From Ptychodera flava (taxonomy: Eukaryota > Hemichordata > Enteropneusta > Ptychoderidae): a stretch of 64,000 bases of DNA. Under the pieces are notes generated by a model that searched no databases, was not told the DNA's origin, and worked only from the letters and a program-made list of their open reading frames with translations. Made by a program: the position numbers and the translations under genes. Shown one piece after another: positions 11,901 through 26,900 of the stretch. Positions within the stretch are counted from its first letter, which is position 1; each line of letters begins with the position of its first letter. The stretch covers positions 26,226,080 through 26,290,079 of the forward strand of contig NC_091929.1 in the NCBI RefSeq assembly GCF_041260155.1, in the 5' to 3' direction.

Positions 11901-14900
11901 TAAAACACTCTTAACTGAATTACCTGAATTTTGAAGTATGACGTTCTCTCCGGGTATGACAACTTTACTTCCTCCTTCGTCAACTTTAAACCAAACACTT
12001 TCCTGTGATCTCTTGTGTCTTGCAACTTTCACTTTGCTCGGAAACTCCAGATCGTCGGCATAGGACCTCACTTGTTTTGCTTCAAATCCTAGTATTATCA
12101 AAAGATAGAATGTCGTTCTTGTTCATGAGAAATATTGAATTTTCATGCTTTCCTATAATATATTTAAGCAATAACCCCCCCCCCCCCGCCGCAGGAGGGT
12201 AAACACGAGATTTTGGTACAATGCGCGACATATAGCACGAGCCGATAGGCGAGTGCTATATGGAGCGGATTGTACAAAAATCGAGTGTATACCCGACTGC
12301 GAAGGGGGTTATTGCTATTATGTTATATCAACTTGCGTGTATTTGTTGTCTTACTTGGGTATTTTCATCACTCTAAGCGCCAAATGCAGAAAATGGACGT
12401 CTGAGAGATCGAACATCGGAAATTCTGCACCCGAGACCGAGCATTTTTATAAGTTGGGATTCCGTACAGGCACACAGTATCCTACGATAAATAAGCATTA
12501 CGTCCATATCGACACTGCATTTTATTCGCATGCAACACTAACGATACTTGTCAAAAATATCTGCTGCACTCACACAGAAAATGGGTCAAGAGTTCTAATC
12601 AAAAGAAAAAAGTTACAATTTTTTTCGTAAATTTACATAAGAACAATAGAGTCCAGGCTTTTTTGGCATACTAAAAATAGATTTGTCTCATTCTGTACCG
12701 AATACCGTCGCGACATTCAGTGGTGGCACAGTGAAGTTACAGGATCTATTTTTGATGGATAATTTGGACGTTAATTGTATCAGAAAACAAGCATTTTTAA
12801 AATAATCCAGACTTGCGATGACTGCAACTGTGATGAACAGTTGTGCAGATTCTGAGTGTGTTGCCCGATGCAGGGAGAGCTGGACGCTGAAACTGCTCGT
12901 TACATTTGATGTCAAATATCGCCGCAGTCGCCAGAAGTCATCCCATTGTTATTTTGAACTTCTTGGTCTACATCGTTAGGACATCCCGATCTGTTATAGC
13001 CCAAACTTTGGAAAATAATATCTGACATACCGTTACTGTGAGGAAGTGTCAATTTATTTGTGTATGAACGAATACTATCTTCATTTTAAAGAGCGGTATT
13101 AGGATATATCGCGTCTCGACTCCCGCAAAGTGCACGAAAAAACACGGTGCGCTGTCGCCCCATATTTGTATGCATTATACCCCAAACGTGCTGCTTCAGA
13201 GATGTCTTTCATCATCGATCCCAACTTATTTACACCAAGAGGTGAGTTACACACCCACACTTTATCTGTGTATCAAAATTCGGTCTTTGGTCTTTGAAAC
13301 AAAGTGGACTGTTTCGGTCTTTCTCGAGGGTGTATTGTTTAGATAGGTACGTTCAGATGCACCGACCGGGCAATTTTCAAAAATGCTGGTTTAGGGGCCC
13401 GTTTTAGCACTGCTATCAGTGCTAAAACAGTATTTTAGCATCGGTGGAATGAGCTCTCGTCCAATCAGAATGGCGCATGGTAGCATGATATAATATAAAT
13501 TTAGTTAACTTTATTCCTTAATCCTTAACAGGGCATTAGGTACATGCTAACGACACTGTGTCATTACAGGATATCCTTCATCATTGCAAGAAATTTTTCG
13601 ATTTTGGACGCTGTAATAAATGGAAACGCATCCCTTATAAGGCAATAAACCATACCCAGCGACGGTATACCACGAGATTTTGACCAGTGTACGACATAAT
13701 AGCTCGTGTATATATGACGTGAACTGGTCAAAACCGAGTGGTGCACTGTCGGTGGGTGTGGTTTTATGGCTATTGTATCATAACAGTATGTTGAAGTTCT
13801 GCCAGGGAACGTCAAAAAGGGGTTTCTCTCGTTGATAGTTCGTGCATGTACCAACCGTGCTATATCGCGAATGTTGCACCGTCATTTTCACGTCTCGACC
13901 AAGCAGATCGCTGTATTTGCGTTATCAATATATTGGACATATAAGATATAATTTGACATATTATACAGTCAACAACGGTATTACCACTGAACTGAAAGAT
14001 TTTCATACCTATATTTTTGCTGTAAAGCCTGACTTCAGTGTCGACCTGTCGGACGTAACGATATACAGTCTCTCCGAATCTGTTCAGCGTGTCAAACAAA
14101 GTTATGGCACCTAACTGAACGCCCCGGGTCTGAAAGTGAAATGAAATCAAGTTAGATTATGTGCTTTGCTCGGTGAGAGTGAGAAACCTTTCCACATTTA
14201 GAGAAGCAGCAAAACGTTTAAATCGCAAAATGATACTTGTTTATGCTAACCTTGGGACTTGTATCTCTCTCTGTTTACAATACGTAGTTTTTAGTACATT
14301 GTCTGTCCACAAAACTTAATAAACATAAAAAAGTTTTTGATAAAAAAGTTTTGTATATATGGTGGCGGTATTGATAGAATGTGATCACAAACGTCAGTAA
14401 ATATGTTGCATATTTTTCAGACACACACTCGTACACTTTAATCCAACCTACGGATCGAGGATTCAGTTTTATTTTATAATAAAACTTGTAGAACCCAAAT
14501 TGCTATATTATCGAAAATAAATATAATCTTACATTTAGAACTTCAATACGCCATGTTCAAAAGACAAAATATATTTGGTTGCGAAGAGTAGCATGACCTT
14601 TGGACCACAACAAGGGGCATACACTGTCAGACAAAGAGTGGAATTTGGACACATTATAGTTTTTCGTTAACTTAAGTGTTCGCGCATTCTGGCACTTTAA
14701 AAGCAAAGATAACAGTGCATTTAGTCCTGAAAATTAATTTGATGTAAGAAGTGCGATAAAATATTTGCTGAGTTATTGATTCAGTAAAACTTGTGTATGG
14801 GTTCTTACTTCATGAATCTGGATCCAGCTTGGTTCCGTGTCTGCATCTAATAGAGCACTCACGAATCTTACAATCGACTGAAATATAACACATAACATTA

Positions 14901-17900
14901 CAGGTTAAATGGTAGGAACAAATAACCTATTTTCAATAGCAAACACCCACTAACAGCATATGACGCGCTACGCCAAAACATCAACAGAAATTGCACAAAA
15001 CACTATGAACTATATCCATAAAAGATAGAAATCCAAATCCCACACAGTTCATATATTTCTATTATTTATCTATCTATCTAGAAAATTTGTATAGCGCCAA
15101 ATATCCAAAGTTAAAATATGCTCAGTGGCGCTTAGAGTAACAATGAAAATGCTCTCTGGAAGATGTAAGTTTTTAAGAGTCTTTTGAAAATGTTGAGATT
15201 AGGAGAGGTTTTTATATCCAGATCTAAAGAGTTTCAAAGGACAGGGGCTGCTGCGCAGAGAAGGAGCAGAGGCCATAGATAGTCAGAATCCACCTAGATG
15301 TGTGCAGAAGACATTTATCAGATGAGCGAAGAACACGTGATGTGGCAAAAGGTGTTATCAAATTCCTGAGTTATTGTGGAGCTTGTCCATTCAGGGCTTT
15401 GAAGGTAATCAACAAAAGTTTGTACACAATTTGATGTGTAATTGACCCTGAACTAATAGTAACTCGCACACTAGAAGCTGCTACAAGCAAATTGCTGATA
15501 CGCTTGCCTAAATTCTACATTATTGTTGACCTCTTTACAAAGACACCCCTTGCTTTACGGCAATCACAGTTCCCACCTTCAACATTTGATGTATTTAATC
15601 AAACTATGCGAGCGAAAACTTCCTTCCATACCGTAACCATTTGAAAAAATTTAGTTGCAGGTGATATCCCCTTGGTCAAACTAATCAAATGCTTTTGGTA
15701 AAAATTCTTACTCTCTTATCATAGGCAAATGTCTCATACTTAATTACGCTACATGGACAGTTAGCGTGGCAGTAGTGGGTGGTACATTTTTGCTTCAAAA
15801 TGGTGCCCTCTATAGAATGATTTAGAAGTAAGTCAGTTTCTCATTTCTGCCACTAATCATAGGTTACCAATTCATTTTTGTAAGGGAAAACCTATGATCG
15901 ACCGTAAAAACATGTACGAGCACTTTAAACTAAAGTTAAATGTCGACTACTTAAATATGGCCTCTGTTAACTTCCTGGCTTAGCCGGATTCTCATATAAA
16001 ATTGTGGTTGTTACATGAACCAAGTTTGTATGTATATGCGATGACTAAAAAGTGAATATAATATACAAATTAACACATTCATACATTTCTATTTTGTTTC
16101 TTGCGAATATGTAAAAGCAAAGCAAATGCTAGTCCAGAGCGAGGCAGCGTATATTTCATCTTCAATTGTTAGGACAAATTAACTGCTAAGAAGAATATAT
16201 AATACTTTTCCAGATTACACTTTTGATCGAATTGAGAAAAAGGATCTTCGTAGGGCTGATGTATTACCTGCAGATACATCGTTTTGTCGTCTTCACTACC
16301 AGGTGAGGAAAGTGGATCATTATCAAGAATCTCAGATATCACGTATTTAGCCAGCAACAGGTTACCTGCATAGGCCTTATCCATAGACATTGTGATGTTG
16401 GTGAGCAATGCTGCTGTTCTGGATGCTACGCTGAGGTCAGGGACCTGAAATATTCAAATGATCTCCTTGTTAATTTTCTACTCTGGGTCGATAGCTCTGC
16501 TGGTGGACAGAATTGCCGCCGAGGCTGTCTTAATCAATGTATCATTGCTCTGATAAAGTTTGTGTGCGATGTATGATAGCGAATATGTGAGTGCGAGTAT
16601 TTCACGAACTCTATAGCGTGTGTTGGGGTCGCAGTCAGAATAATTGTAAAAACTCAGGTCGTTTATTGAACCAATCTTTTTTAGGATGGGGTTTTTGTCG
16701 AGCGGTTTGACAATACTTTTTGGTTAGGTGACTGGTTGTCATACGTTGTGAGTTCGAATCCTATTGAAAATCTACAGTAAGCGCGATTGGAACAAAGTTG
16801 TAATATTTGGCTCTTTAGGTTGTTCAAATTTTTCAAAACTGATAGGTGCCATATAATTGAAAGTAAAAACATTACAAATTACTACTCATAAAAACAAGTG
16901 CATTGCAAAAAGGAAAATTAGATGAGCTTACATATGCTGATGAAACCAAGTAATATAATATCCAATTATCCAAAATTAGTTCCAATCGTGTTATAACTTA
17001 ATCGTCACTGACAATTTTTCAGGGCTTACAACGACTATCAATTATTTATACACATTCGCCGACTTTACATGAGGGACATTATATTTTTAGCTAAGAGGAT
17101 ATTTATTACATTATTATTCAAATGCACGATGACACATCTCATATTTCATTGCAGCAATAAATGTCCGAGTTAGCTTCATAAAGCTAGACGCTGCATCTTT
17201 ACCATAGTCATACAAGTAGCCGGTTTCTGTACTTTTGTCACCAATTTTATTTTGTACATGAAGACCATGAATATCATGACTTCAGAGTAATGTCACATGC
17301 TAACGAAGTGGACTTGCATTTGAAGCTCAACGCAGCTATCTCTTTTAGCCTCTTATCCAACGAGTAAAAAATAAATAGGAATTTCATATACTCGCCATTA
17401 AAAAAATCATTTTTATCGAATATTCAATGTCTTGCTTGAGGGAATATCGTTGCAACAAATTGAAACCTGACCTGTTCGATCATATGTAGAATTTCTTCAG
17501 ATTTACATTCAGTTGCGTAGGGTTCCCACCATTCACCTCTTTCATCGCAGAATCTCATCATTTTCCCTACGACGATGGTGTAATGAAATAAATGGAATAA
17601 CTTATTGTCATTCCTTAGACAGACAGATACCCAGTATATAAAGACAGATATATAACAAGTATAAAGACGATAGGATGATAGATAAGTTGGTAACATGGGC
17701 GGATGGATCTATGTAAAAGTATTAGTCGAAGGATTACGGATACAAAGATAGACAGAGAAACATATATTAGCAAGCTGAAACGGCAATAGGACAAAGATGC
17801 AGGCATATATGTATATGAAACAAATATGAACATGGTTACAAAACATTTCATATTCGGAGCAGTTCGTGGTTAGCCAACGGATATGTTTTATTTGTTTACC

Positions 17901-20900
17901 GAGTGTCCCGAGTTTTACCAAATGAAGCTTACGAACACTCGGTGGCATGGATAAACGTATTACCTGTGTAGCCATCCGGACAATTCACCCAGTCTGAAGT
18001 ACAATTCGCAGGTACGGATTCCCAGTGAGTGTTTGTTAGCGTGTCTGGTCCAGCCGGGCACGTTTTAGATGTCTTGAAGGCTACGAAATGAAAACTTTTG
18101 ACGTATAATTGCATGATTACTATTGAATGATACATATTGGGATGAGTTGACCGGTTAAAAGTTCATATATATTGAACTATAAGCCGAAAGGTAATCGTCA
18201 TTTGTCATAAGTATTAAATTGTATACGTGATCAGTTGCACTGGTACAAGCTAAACGGCGATGATACCGAAAGTATTTCTTCGTCATATGAAAAGATGAAA
18301 CAGATACAAGTGCAAATATCCGTCTGTCAATTACGTTTTCAGTCATTAAGCTTAAAATGAATATATCATGGATTCTTATATGATAACATCAGCCAGAATT
18401 TGCCTTATGCTAATAAGGGATTTTAATCTGTACATCACACTAACCTCATCCATAAATAAATATGTAATCAACCAATCAATCAACCAATCAATCAAGAGAT
18501 CTATTGCGACCAATCAATCTATTCCATTTAAACTGCTTTCTGGTCAATCAGTTGTTATAAGTTATCACCCAAAACATTACGTCTTTATTTCCGCTCAAAT
18601 TTTATTCAATGTTGTCAAACCTACCACCAATATTGCATTGTTTCTCCATCGGGAACAAGGGCACACATAATTTGCTTCCAAGTGAAACGAATCCTCGTTG
18701 GCAGACACATCTATAGCTACCAATGTTGTCAATGCATTCTTGATTCGTCGATAGGGGAGAACAAATGCTTTTGTCCTCTTTACATTCATTTATATCTGTA
18801 AGACAGGGTCAAGAGTCCAACAGTAACAGGGCAGACACGTAGTATAAAAACAAATAGATTAGGCTTTTGTGGAGAAAACTTCATGCAATCTGAAATCCCC
18901 CAAAGAAAATGAATTAGTCCTCGTATTATTGATTACATATTACAATCGTCGCTTCATGGAAATATTGCTTACAATATGTGCTCTGAGCTGTTACGTGAAA
19001 TTAAATCTTGTTCGGTCGAGCAGATATTAATATTCATGAGACATGCGTATAAGGGACGGAACTCTAAAAAGCCGGATGTTCCATCACAAGCTAGATTGAG
19101 AGCTGCGATCTTTAAACCCCCACCTTGTTACTCACCTACCCCTGCAAGTACTAAGTTTGGTGCCCTTTTTCCATGTACAGAGAGACCAATCTTTAGGGGC
19201 CCTCGACCACTTAACGCCCATATTAGACAAATACCAATGCGCAAGTCGGTCATATATTTGCCTGGCAAATGATATTTGTACATTAACCATCGAGTTCCCA
19301 TTACATGTATAAAACCTGGCTTTGGTAAGCGCAGATCTTATTGGAAGTTAATTTGATTGGAAGAATTAAGGAATTTTATGTTTTAGTACAACCGGCAAAG
19401 TAGACCGAGAAAGCCTGATACAATACTCTTTGAATATGTCATATTATTAGTTCATAGTGGTTATTACGTGTTAGTTATTTTAAAAACAGAGAAATCCCTG
19501 TATGATCTAATGAAATCTACCAATAACAAGGGTGTTTTCGGGAAAGATTGCGAGTGATCTGATTATGCGATACCCACCGCCTTACCCGTGTACAGACATT
19601 TTAGAGAAAGCTTTCTATACATGAAAAAAGAGTCAACAATTTTTGACGATCTCCGGCTCTTCGAGTTTGTCGTATGATTAGTGTATTGTACTTAGCATTT
19701 GTTAGTATTTGTGATAGGATTTCGTAAATTCATCATCAAATATGATTTTTCTGAAACTGGATGTCAACTGCTCACTAGTAATTATGAAGACCACTTCAAT
19801 AACGTACAGGTGATTACTCACTTGTGTATCGTGGGAAATCGCTAGACCATATTCCATCACTGCATGTCAATAGAGGGTTACTCGAATTTGACCTGAAACC
19901 CGCACGGCCTACTGCTATCAGCGAGCTCTCGGAGTTTATACTGATAATGTGTTTGCCAATACGTTTCGTACACACTGTTGATAAAATGGTATAAAGCAAA
20001 CTTAACTACTTTGTACACGATATATTACAGTGAATTTCAAAAAAGCTTGTAGTTACAACGTGCTTGGGTGATAAGAAACGTTTCTGGCAATAGAAAATGA
20101 CGCCACCTGCATTCACTACAAACGTTCTCCTCAGAACAACAAAGCATCATATCTAATGAATGCTAAGCAAGTATTGAAATAGCAAAAATCTCACGTAGAC
20201 GTTTGGGTATATAGTCAGATATGCATGTTTTAACAATTCTATTAAAAATGGAATAAATTCTTCAATATAAAATATGCGCAAACCTCTACATAATATTGTT
20301 TCAACGTGATTCTCTGTTTCACACTGTGATGTAAGTTAAGTGACATAAAAGAAAAACCGGTAAAATGAAATGGTATCGTTGAACTTACTCTTATCTCTGG
20401 TTGGTGACCGTCCCAGGGTCGGTGACGGAGTTTCTTCCGTAGTTGCTTTGCTGCTATGAAATTTCGTTGTAATAATTTCCACTGTCGTAGACGGAAATTC
20501 CTGTGTAGTTGCCTTGTTAGTAGTAGATTTGACTGTTGTGGACGTTGCAGTAAAAACAAAATAAATCATTTATAGTAAATATGTGGATAAAAATGACATA
20601 AAAAATATAAATCCATTGTAATATCGCGGCGTTTAGGGTTACTTATAAAGGTAATTAATCTCCAATGCAAATTTACTACGTTAGAACTATTGAGCAAGAA
20701 AGATTTTTTCCGTCACAACAAATCTATTCAAATTTGTTAAGTTCTCATTATCTTTATAATTGTGAACATCGTTGATATGAAAATGATATTTTGTCACGAT
20801 TTCATACTTACATAAAAATTCAACTGTACTGGAAGCCTGAATGATATTTAGAATCCACGCCGAATTCGCGCGGTTGCCGTTATAACACTCGGAAATACGG

Positions 20901-23900
20901 TTTTAACAGTCCCTCCATACAGGAGGGACTGTGCACTTAAGATTGATTATTGGTGAATTTTTCTCGCCGATCTTTCTTATTTAATTTAATCATTTCCAGT
21001 GAATTTAATCTATTGACGTTTGATGATCTTTCTTAGTTGAGCTTATTTGTTTACTTCCTGAACATAGCAATGTGGTGGCGACGATCTTTATGCAAAATGC
21101 CACCGACCGAGCAAAAAGGGGACAGAGCTCCAGATATTCTAGCTGTTTTACTTTGTTTCTTTAAAGACGTTAGAAAAAATGTTGTCGTCATCATAAATAC
21201 ATCGACGACGATTAAAGTTAGTTTTAGAATGTTATCTCTTTACAAAAGTAACCACAAAGCGTCATATCGTATGAATGCTAAGTAAGTCTTGAAATGAGAG
21301 AAATCACACTAGACGTTAGGGTATTTAGTCAGATTTGCATGTCTTAACAATTCTATTAAAAATGGCATGAATTCTTCAATATGAAATAAGCGCCAACCTC
21401 TACATAATATTGTTTCAATGTGATTCTGTGTGTGTATCAGACTGTAATGTAAGTTAAGTGACGTAAAAAAACCCGATGAAATAAAATGGCATCGTTGAAC
21501 GTACTCTCATCTCTGGTTGGTGATCGTCCCAATGTCGGTGACAGAGTTGCTTCTGTAGTTGCTTCGGTGCTAGGAAATTTCGTTGTAATAATTTCCACTG
21601 TCGTAGACGAAAATTCTAGCGTAGTTGCCTTGTTAGTAGTTGATTCGACTGTTGTGGAAGCTACAGTAAAAACAAAATAAAACATTAAGAGCAACAACGT
21701 GGACATCAATGACTAGTTAAAAAGGTAGCAATATGGCAGCGACGGTCTTTTGCAAAATGCCACTAACAGAGCAACAAGGAGACAGAGTTCCAGAAATTCT
21801 AGCTTTTTACCTTTGTTTCTATAAACACGTAACAAAAATTCATCATAATACATCAACGCTCGATTACAGCGTAAGTTTTGGAATATAATAGCCTTACAAA
21901 CGCAACAAGTATCATATCTTATGAATGCTAAGCAATTCTTGAAATGACAAAAAATCAGGTAGACGATAGGGTATATAGTCAGATTTGCATGTTTTAGCAA
22001 TATCATTAAAATGACATGAAATATTAAATATAAAATAAGCTCCAAACTCCACATGATATTATTAATGAAATTCTCTGTGTAAGACTGTCATGTAGGTCAA
22101 GACACATAAAAGAGAAACTGGTAAAATGAAATGCCATCGTTGAACTTACTCTCTTCTCTGGTTGGTGATGGTCCTAATGTCGGTGACGGAGTTTCTTCTT
22201 TAGTAGCTTCGTTGCTAGGAAATTTTGTTGTACTGATTTCCTTTGTCGTAGACGAAATTTCTTGTGTAGGTTCCTTGTTAGTAGTAGATTCCACTGTTGT
22301 GGAAGCTGCAATTAAAATAAAATAAAACATTAAGAGTACCAACGTGGGTAAAACTGACGTGAACAATTGTTACGACGTAAAAATTTAAAATCCATAGATA
22401 TTTATTGTCGCGTTTATGGTTATTTTTACGTCCTATGTCAAATTTACTACGTTAGAACCATAGAGCCAGAAAGCTTTATTCGTCATAACAGATGTGTTAA
22501 AATTTGTTATGTTCTCATTACATTTATAATTGTGAATATCGTTGGTATAAATATGATATTACTTTCACAATTTCATATTTATATAATAATTCAATTCAAC
22601 TGGATGATATTCAGAATTCATGCCAAAATCACGCGGTTGCCGTTATAACACTCAGAAATAGGTTGTAACAGTCACTCCATACAGAATTGATGTGCACTTC
22701 ACAATGATTACCGGTGAATTTTCCTCGTCGATCTTTCTTCTTAAATATAATCATTTCTGGTGAATTTAAATCCATCGACGTTTGATGATCTTTCTTAGTT
22801 GAGCTTATTTATTTATTTCCTGAACAAGTATACAGTGCTTAGATAGGACTTAAAAAGGAGGAATGGTGGGGCTTGCTTCGAAACGAGCAAGATGGCGGCG
22901 ACGCTCATTGTACAAACAGTCACCGACCGAGCAACAAGGGGGAGAAAGCCCCAGAACTTTTTGACTTTCTTTCTATAAACAGGTCACAAGGTTACAGCGT
23001 TAGTTTTGGAATCTAACCGCTTTACGCCTACTTTTCGTCGATTATGTTGCAAAAGTTTGACAAGAAACGATCGCTTGTGCATTTAAAATTGCTGTGTTAG
23101 AGTATGAAATGGTTGTGTAAACCACAGCGTGAATCTTCAGGTGTTTATTTCGAACCCGATCTGTGCTCTGTGCCTATCTGTGCAGGTCTGAGCTCGATTC
23201 CAGATTCTCGATACTGAGTGCTCAGTGTGCAGTGTAAGATTTCTTTCACGTACACTAACGCTGCTAAATGGTCGGAATAAATTTGTGTAGAAAGCGATAA
23301 AGCGAATGTAACACTTCAACTGCCCGTGTTTGATTAGTTGGAGTTGATCCTAATCCGAAAACCAGTGACCGTGGATGGCCACTTTAATGCTTAACACTCA
23401 CCTGTTTTGCAGGCGTCAGGACAAGTTGACCTATCCACGAGGCATGTATAGGAGACATTCAGGTACTTCATTTTCCCTCTGCAAGAGTCCCAAAAGATGC
23501 TATTCGATGCGTAAACACTACAGTATGTTCTTCCATCGCACAGTCTTGATACTTTACAGTGACTACTGGCTTCTTCACAGTCAGTTTCGGCGTTATTCCC
23601 ACAGACATCACTCCGTGTCCGTCCAAAGTTTGCCGATAAAACATGAATGGTCCCAGTAGCACATTTTAGGTTTGCCTCTTCATTCTCACATTTATATAGC
23701 GATATCACTGAGAAAGACACAGGAATAAATCAAAAATATAGGTGTCTTTTCCAACATATGTCATGCCGAAGAGTCCAAGGAGTAAAAATGTATAAGTCAT
23801 ATCATTCCTGAAAATTAGAAACTTTGGCAGGTATACACTTGACTTGCACGGATTTGAAAGTTTATGTTTATTTATTTGTGAATCTATATTTTTTTATACC

Positions 23901-26900
23901 ACCGTGTCACGTGCCTCAACAATTTCAGATAATTTCCTTGGTTCAGTCGGGCCCCGTGACCGACCATAATGTAATCAACAAACCACATCAAGTGACGAGT
24001 TTACCACGTAATCTTCACCAGTTAATGACATGTATGTACGTGCTATAGCACAGATATTGAATAAAATGGTCAAAACATACTTGTATAAGTATAAGTGATA
24101 GGGTTCATTGGTATTACACTATAACAGTATACTGAAATTCTGTCATGAAACATAATACACAGGGGATTTGGAAGTCAAGTCTGTTCTATGGCAATTGAAA
24201 TAATAGTGAAATGTTTCAGATGTCTTGACCGATCAGATGGCTGTATTTTCATCATCAATACATAGGTACAAACATAATACTCAAGATAATTGGACGCATG
24301 AACGCGTGTAATGATAAAACATATCTGCTACTAAATGCATAATACCAACTAATGAATCGACCGGGATTCATTTAAACTTCTACAACTTAAATCTGGCTTT
24401 AAGTAAATCAGTACTGGAGTTTTACATTTCACCACCAAATGAGCAGTAGACGACGAATACGCGCACGTCAGCGCTTTAATGTACACAGTGTACCTATACT
24501 GACAGCACTTTCAGGGTTTTAGGAAGAAAATGACATCATGTGATTTATTAGTGAGAGATCGACCTTGCCATTGGTAAATAAAGACAAAGAATAGGACGGC
24601 GAGTGTGAGAACAAGCATTTACGTGCAATATTTTGGGAAATATATATCTTGCATACAATATTTTCGCTAAAATGGCGACTTTGTCTTGGTTGTTGGTTAA
24701 CCGTCATTGCTCCTTATTTTCGCTTCAATAACAAGATGAAAAAATATTTACTTTGAGTATCAAAATAAAGTTATCAACATAACAGACGCATTCAATAGAT
24801 AAAGTTGACTTTTCAATTAAAGGGTTAGTAACTGTAACTTTCGATAATTTTTTCACATTTTTGTTTTGTATGCCTATTACAAGTTCTTGTTCTAATCTCC
24901 ATGGCATATTGAAATTCCTATAAGCTGGCTCGCCAACAAGGCGTCCTGGTCGCGTAAAATGAACTGTTATTGATTACATTTGATTCAAATTACAATGCAG
25001 TTCACACATTTATCAGCTGAGTTGAAAATCCAATCACTGCGTACCTTAACATGCTTTGGCGACTTAAAGAAGAAAGTATAATTGACATTAAAAATAATAC
25101 AATTGACAAATCATGAATTACAACAACTGACAGTTTCGATGCTCGTTACTTTCAGTCCCTGCAAATCATTATTGAATAATATCAGTGCTGCTATGGAAGA
25201 ATGGCTCTCACAAGCCGGTGCTGACTAAACAGTGCCATCAAGTGGATGAGGGTAGAATGAGCCCGAGGACAGATATTGGGACTATCAAATTCTTACAACG
25301 CTTCTCTCATCTACCTCTTGTGGCGCTCATTTTGAAGCTCGTGAAGTACAAAAGATTTCGAACGTCTTAGTTTTTCAAAAATCAAAACTATTTTTCCCAT
25401 ACTGTTCACACAGAAATGGCTGCCATTTCGAATTTCAAACATCGGTTAGATTATTTTATTAGCTCACGTGTGTAAACACGTGGGCTAATTTCATAGCGAC
25501 GTCTGTCTGTCTGTCAATGGGTGTGTATCTTAGTGTGTGTGTGTGTGTCTGTCTGTCTGTCTGTTTACACGATAACTCAAAACCGCCCGAACGGATTCAA
25601 GTCAGATTTCGTACACAGGTACCATATGCTACTTGCAAGAACTGATTAGATTTCGGTTAGTGTGGCTTGCATATTAATGAAGTTATGCAATATTGTTTTT
25701 TTTTTCCGTACAATGGTTTCCCTATGGAGACGGTAATCACAGTGTAGACATATATCAAGAAATACTTAACCAAATTTCATGAAACTTTTCACAGATGACA
25801 GTCTCAGAACATTATGATGATACTGTGAGTGTCATGTCAATTATCTTCTTATTAGCATATTTAATGATCTTTTGTTATTAATGAGATAACTCTGAAATTC
25901 CTGCACGAAACTTGATGATATTTGCAACAAATATTGATCTGATATATATCTAAGTATACTTAGAAGATTTGGCAGTGTCAAGTTAAAAAATAGCTCATTT
26001 GCATATTTTATGAAGTTTTGTAATTAGTCATATAACTCCGATATAACTTCACCAAATGTGATGAAATTTGCTGCAGATACTGATTTGACTGATATCATAT
26101 GGATGTTTTATTTGCATTTCAAGGCCTCCGGCCCCATTGCAAAGAGTTACATTACACAAGAGAAAAGTTACAATTTGGTATGAAATAAATATAGTATGAA
26201 ACAAAGTATTTACAATCGTTAGGAAAATTAATTACTAAGACATTGTTTTCGGAAATTAAATGCCTTATAAATAAATATACACAGCTTACGTATCGTTCCT
26301 TCATTTGATGATTGTAGCAAACGGTTAAATTTACAATAATTTGGATGGATATAAGTTTCACTTGAAATATAAAGTACACGAAAGTCTTTATAGGCAGGAC
26401 ATTCTAATAAGAAGTGAAATTCATCCTCGACTTTGTTAAGATTGCATAAGGTACAAAATATTTCGCTAGATATCATGTTTGTGTTTTGGAAACGTTTTGT
26501 ACAAAAGAAAATACTTGTCATTTTCTTTCCGATTATAAATTGTTTTTCTTCGCAGCCACAAGAAAGTCTCGAAGGGGTAGACCAAGTGGTGGTGTTATGG
26601 TATATGTTAAAATGGATCGGTAAAGTTAAGCAAATTCAGAGTGATCTTGAAAATTGTGTTTTTCTCGAATTTGACAAATCAGTATTTTCATGTGATAAAA
26701 ATGTAATTTTGGGCTGTTGCTATATTCACCCAGAAAATAGCACGAGTGAAATCGAAAAATTAGAGGATTACTTAGTAAATGTCCGTTCTTTCAACGCCGA
26801 AAGTTCTATCATTCTGTTTGGGGATTTTAACGCCAGAGTTGGTTCACTTGAGGATTGTATGATAGACGACTCAATTGATCATGTACCTCTATTGGGTGAT

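Larger units (their letters stand above)
20140..23010. repeat. Tandem triplication of the stalk exon and its intron
   Basis: Three related blocks start near 20,140, 21,252 and 21,897; each contains the same upstream intron sequence (TATGAATGCTAAG..., AACAATTCTATTAAAAATGG), the stalk exon, and for the first and third also a downstream stretch (CGGTTGCCGTTATAACACTC; CTTTCTTAGTTGAGCTTATT). The middle block lacks about 0.45 kb of this. The exon was therefore multiplied by unequal recombination at the DNA level. Confidence 0.85.
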
